8,274 nt of DNA from UBA1402 sp964488495. GTDB taxonomy: Bacteria; Bacteroidota; Bacteroidia; Bacteroidales; UBA1402. Made by a program: the position numbers and the translations under genes. The stretch lies in contig CAZAUQ010000067.1 in NCBI GenBank assembly GCA_964488495.1, positions 1-8,274 of the forward strand, read 5' to 3'. Shown here one piece after another: positions 6,669 through 8,274 of the stretch (positions within the stretch are counted from its first letter, which is position 1; every line of letters begins with the position of its first letter). The notes below the pieces were generated by a model. That model was given only the letters and a program-made list of their open reading frames with translations. It ran no database searches and was not told the origin of the DNA.

Positions 6669-7301
6669 TCAAAGAAAGGGATTGTGCTGCTTTTCGTATC
6701 CTATAGTGGTTTGAGTTCCGTGCCCCGGGTAAACAATCGTATCGTCAGGCAGTTTTGTCAGTTTTTGAAGGCTTGAAATCAGAATGTTCCCGTTTCCTCC
6801 CTGCAAATCGCTGCGTCCTATACTTCCTTTGAACAAGACATCGCCCGAAAACAGGCATTTTTCGCTTTCACAAAAAAAGGCCAGGCTGCCCGGAGAATGG
6901 CCGGGTGCGTGAACGGCTCTCAGGCTGATATTTCCGCAGTGCACAGTTGCTCCGTCTTCGAGCAAAATGGCCGGCTGTTCGCAAATCTCCTGAGCCGTAA
7001 CGCCAAAGAAACGCGCATGCATGGGTAACTGATTCAACAGGAACAAATCGTCTTTATGTGCTTGGCTGCTCACTGTGTAGGTCTTTTCGACAAAGGCATT
7101 GCCCAGTATATGGTCAAAATGCAGGTGAGTGTTCAATATCGTTCTTAAAACCAACTTGTTGTTTTGGATGAATTCTTGCAGCGTCCTTTTTTCCTTGTCT
7201 GTATAACAGCCCGGATCGATGATCAGCGCATTGAGATCGTCGTCCCAAAGCAAATAGCTGTTTACCTGTATGGGATTGAAGCAAAATTGTTGAATATGCA
7301 T
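6669..7301 (-). CDS. Metallo-beta-lactamase-fold hydrolase, glyoxalase II-like (YcbL type)
   Basis: The predicted cytoplasmic zinc hydrolase has 210 residues. Metal-binding motifs are complete: HLHFDH (His59, His61, Asp63, His64), His135 in HAPGHSPGS, Asp154 in FSGDVLF, and His194 in YPGHG. GSIGRSDLQGG (159-169) is the usual loop in the short YcbL/glyoxalase II-like group, whose members have about 200-215 residues and lack the full C-terminal helical domain of true GloB. Such proteins hydrolyse thioesters in some cases; the natural substrate here is unknown. The start is taken at CAT 7299-7301, which begins the fold (MHIQQFCFNPIQVNSYLL). A further upstream in-frame ATG (7344-7346) would put the predicted -7 box inside the coding region, so it is unlikely. 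Its stop is one base from the stop of the convergent barrel-protein gene (6667/6669), leaving no room for a terminator between them. Confidence 0.85.
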   Translation of the reverse strand: MHIQQFCFNPIQVNSYLLWDDDLNALIIDPGCYTDKEKRTLQEFIQNNKLVLRTILNTHLHFDHILGNAFVEKTYTVSSQAHKDDLFLLNQLPMHARFFGVTAQEICEQPAILLEDGATVHCGNISLRAVHAPGHSPGSLAFFCESEKCLFSGDVLFKGSIGRSDLQGGNGNILISSLQKLTKLPDDTIVYPGHGTQTTIGYEKQHNPFL

Positions 7302-7323
7302 GGTAAGGCCGAAAATAAAAACG

Positions 7324-7331
7324 CAAAAGTA
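7324..7331 (-). promoter_or_regulatory. Predicted -7 promoter box for the metallo-hydrolase gene
   Basis: Read on the minus strand, this is TACTTTTG, an exact TAnnTTTG match. It lies about 22 bases before ATG 7301. No clear TTTG-type -33 element is visible at the usual 18-21 base spacing, so only the -7 box is called. Confidence 0.5.
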
Positions 7332-7378
7332 CCAATTATTTCTCAAATGTCACTTTTGGGATACTCAAGGAACAGAGA

Positions 7379-7406
7379 AAAATAGAAATATATAGTAAAA
7401 TAGAAA
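7379..7406 (+). repeat. Direct repeat AAAATAGAAA in the divergent promoter region
   Basis: AAAATAGAAA occurs at 7379-7388 and again at 7397-7406, 18 bases apart start to start. The region is very A-rich, so chance is a real possibility. The location between two divergent promoters makes a regulator site conceivable. Confidence 0.3.
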
Positions 7407-7417
7407 ATAATAACAAT

Positions 7418-7434
7418 CATATGTTTTTTATATG
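7418..7434. promoter_or_regulatory. Inverted repeat CATAT-N7-ATATG near the -33 region of the XRE gene
   Basis: CATAT (7418-7422) and ATATG (7430-7434) flank GTTTTTT. The dyad is centred about 21 bases upstream of the -7 box of the regulator gene, a natural place for an autoregulatory operator of an XRE protein. It is short and AT-only apart from its end bases, so the call is weak. Confidence 0.25.
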
Positions 7435-7454
7435 TAAATAAAATATTATATTTG
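7422..7454 (+). promoter_or_regulatory. Predicted promoter of the XRE regulator gene
   Basis: TATATTTG at 7447-7454 matches TAnnTTTG exactly. A T-rich stretch beginning TGTTTT (7422-7427) sits 19 bases upstream and may serve as a degenerate -33 element. Transcription would begin near 7460, so the GTG at 7456 cannot be the start codon; ATG 7474 or 7483 is used. Confidence 0.55.
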
Positions 7455-7473
7455 CGTGCTAAATCTATTAAAC

Positions 7474-7857
7474 ATGATTAATATGTCCAGAAAGATTACG
7501 AACACAGAATTGAGTTTTGCTATAGGGCAAAAGTTGAGACAAATACGTATGCGCTCTCAACTCACACAACAAAACGTCGCCGATGATGTGGGCATTTCGG
7601 CTACAGCTTATTCAAAAATGGAAAACGGCAAAACGGATTTTTCCGTCACAAGATTAACACAATTCGCCAACTTGTTCAAAGTGTATTTGCCGGATTTTTT
7701 TGATGAGAATATTCAGGTTCCGAGATTTATAAACGACTCCAGATCTGTGGAAGATTACAAGAACAAGATGTTGGAAATGAGAGCGCAAAAAGAATTACTC
7801 AAGGAAATTCTGGAATTTCGTTTGCTCAAAAGCTCAGATAAACCACTTTCTTTGTAG
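7474..7857 (+). CDS. XRE-family helix-turn-helix transcriptional regulator (127 aa)
   Basis: Residues about 15-76 form an XRE/Cro-CI helix-turn-helix: IGQKLRQIRMRSQLTQQNVA, then DDVGISATAYSKMENGKTDFSVTRL, with the recognition helix around ISATAYSKMENG. The C-terminal part (about 90-120), rich in Lys, Glu and Leu, looks like a coiled coil and may serve in dimerisation. No ligand-binding or peptidase domain is present. The first ATG after the predicted transcription start is 7474; ATG 7483 would give 124 residues and is equally possible. Small single-domain regulators of this type are common in Bacteroidota, and their targets are usually unknown. The last 32 bases overlap, in the opposite direction, the end of rsmG. 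The dyad and direct repeats upstream are candidate targets for self-regulation. Confidence 0.85.
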   Translation: MINMSRKITNTELSFAIGQKLRQIRMRSQLTQQNVADDVGISATAYSKMENGKTDFSVTRLTQFANLFKVYLPDFFDENIQVPRFINDSRSVEDYKNKMLEMRAQKELLKEILEFRLLKSSDKPLSL

Positions 7858-8274
7858 CAAAGAATTCTTCTTCGAAGTATTGCGAGAGTTCCGTCACAAT
7901 TGCTTTTGGGCCAAAACCGGACAATTCAGCACTCAGGTCGCCGCCTTTTAATGCCAGAATTCCGTTAAGCAAAGCATTAATCTGGGTTTTGGAAAGGTTT
8001 TTTCGACAGATTTTGCAGAGCTCGGGCATAGGCATTACGGCCCGGCTAACTACGAAATCGTAAAGTCCCTTTTCATTTTCGGCCCGCTCAATTCTGAATT
8101 GCACGTTGTTTAAACCGCTTCGTCGGGCAATGTCTTCGGCTGCCCGTATCTTTTTGGCTATGCTGTCCAGCAGCACGAACTCCACATCGGGAAAGAGTAT
8201 GGCCAGAGGAATACCCGGAAAACCTCCGCCGCAGCCTACATCCAACACGCGACTGCCGGCTTTGAAGCGAATAA
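7826..8274 (-). CDS. rsmG: 16S rRNA (guanine527-N7) methyltransferase RsmG, C-terminal part (5' end outside window)
   Basis: The product uses S-adenosylmethionine to methylate N7 of G527 in 16S rRNA. The frame is open from the right edge, beginning IRFKAGSR in the window and continuing VLDVGCGGGFPGIPLAI, the glycine-rich SAM-binding motif I. FVLLDSIAKKI is the acidic beta-2 loop, ERAE the family's characteristic R-x-E segment, and YDFVVSRAV the beta-4 motif with conserved Ser-Arg-Ala. The visible 148 residues end EEEFFATKKVVYLSF, a normal C-terminus for Bacteroidota RsmG from memory; the full protein should be about 205-210 residues. The apparent start at GTG 8248 is only an internal codon. 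TGA is at 7826-7828, 32 bases inside the convergent XRE gene. The sequence looks intact, with no frameshift in the visible part. Confidence 0.92.
   Translation of the reverse strand, partial: IRFKAGSRVLDVGCGGGFPGIPLAILFPDVEFVLLDSIAKKIRAAEDIARRSGLNNVQFRIERAENEKGLYDFVVSRAVMPMPELCKICRKNLSKTQINALLNGILALKGGDLSAELSGFGPKAIVTELSQYFEEEFFATKKVVYLSF

Noticed and set aside
7456..7473. GTG 7456 as the start of the XRE gene
   Set aside because: It begins two bases after the predicted -7 box, so it would lie at or before the transcription start; ATG 7474 or 7483 fits better.
8246..8248. GTG 8248 as the start of RsmG
   Set aside because: The frame continues upstream with the family's GSRVLDVG context and SAM motif I would lack its leading strand, so the real start is beyond the window.

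Overview
The window looks like ordinary chromosomal DNA from a member of the Bacteroidota, probably a Bacteroidales/Marinilabiliales-type anaerobe. Three intergenic sites match the Bacteroidota -7 promoter box TAnnTTTG (575-582, 7447-7454, and 7324-7331 on the minus strand). Ribosome binding sites are mostly weak, and the protein families (UPF0316, CE12 esterase, a propeller plus outer-membrane barrel protein) fit that phylum. The species assignment is inference. I see no insertion sequence, CRISPR array, phage gene, tRNA or rRNA.

Layout. At the left edge is the 3' part of a UPF0316/DUF2179 membrane protein gene (plus strand). A ~200-base gap follows; it holds a possible folded element (425-481) and a good promoter, then a divergent IMP dehydrogenase homologue (605-2107). 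About 70 bases later three plus-strand genes are stacked with no gaps: a 62-residue membrane protein (2179-2367), a secreted CE12 rhamnogalacturonan acetylesterase-like SGNH hydrolase starting at GTG inside the previous stop (2364-3587), and a 1026-residue secreted protein with an HExxH gluzincin-like N-terminus, a TolB-like propeller and a C-terminal outer-membrane beta-barrel (3587-6667).

On the minus strand, convergent with that cluster and one base from it, is a glyoxalase II-like metallo-beta-lactamase-fold hydrolase (6669-7301). An AT-rich divergent promoter region (7302-7473) separates it from a small XRE-family regulator (7474-7857). The regulator's 3' end overlaps by 32 bases the 3' end of rsmG (minus strand, 5' part beyond the right edge), the 16S rRNA G527 methyltransferase.

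How they may work together. Guanine nucleotide synthesis (IMPDH) and rRNA modification (RsmG) are housekeeping. The tightly coupled trio is the most accessory-looking part: an esterase acting on pectic polysaccharide or a similar acetylated sugar, co-translated with a large predicted outer-membrane protein carrying a protease-like domain. The latter has a TCT(10) microsatellite and a degenerating 27-base tandem repeat, both in frame, which suggests repeat-driven length variation. I found no clear evidence of a wholly new system; the coupled trio is the best candidate for follow-up.
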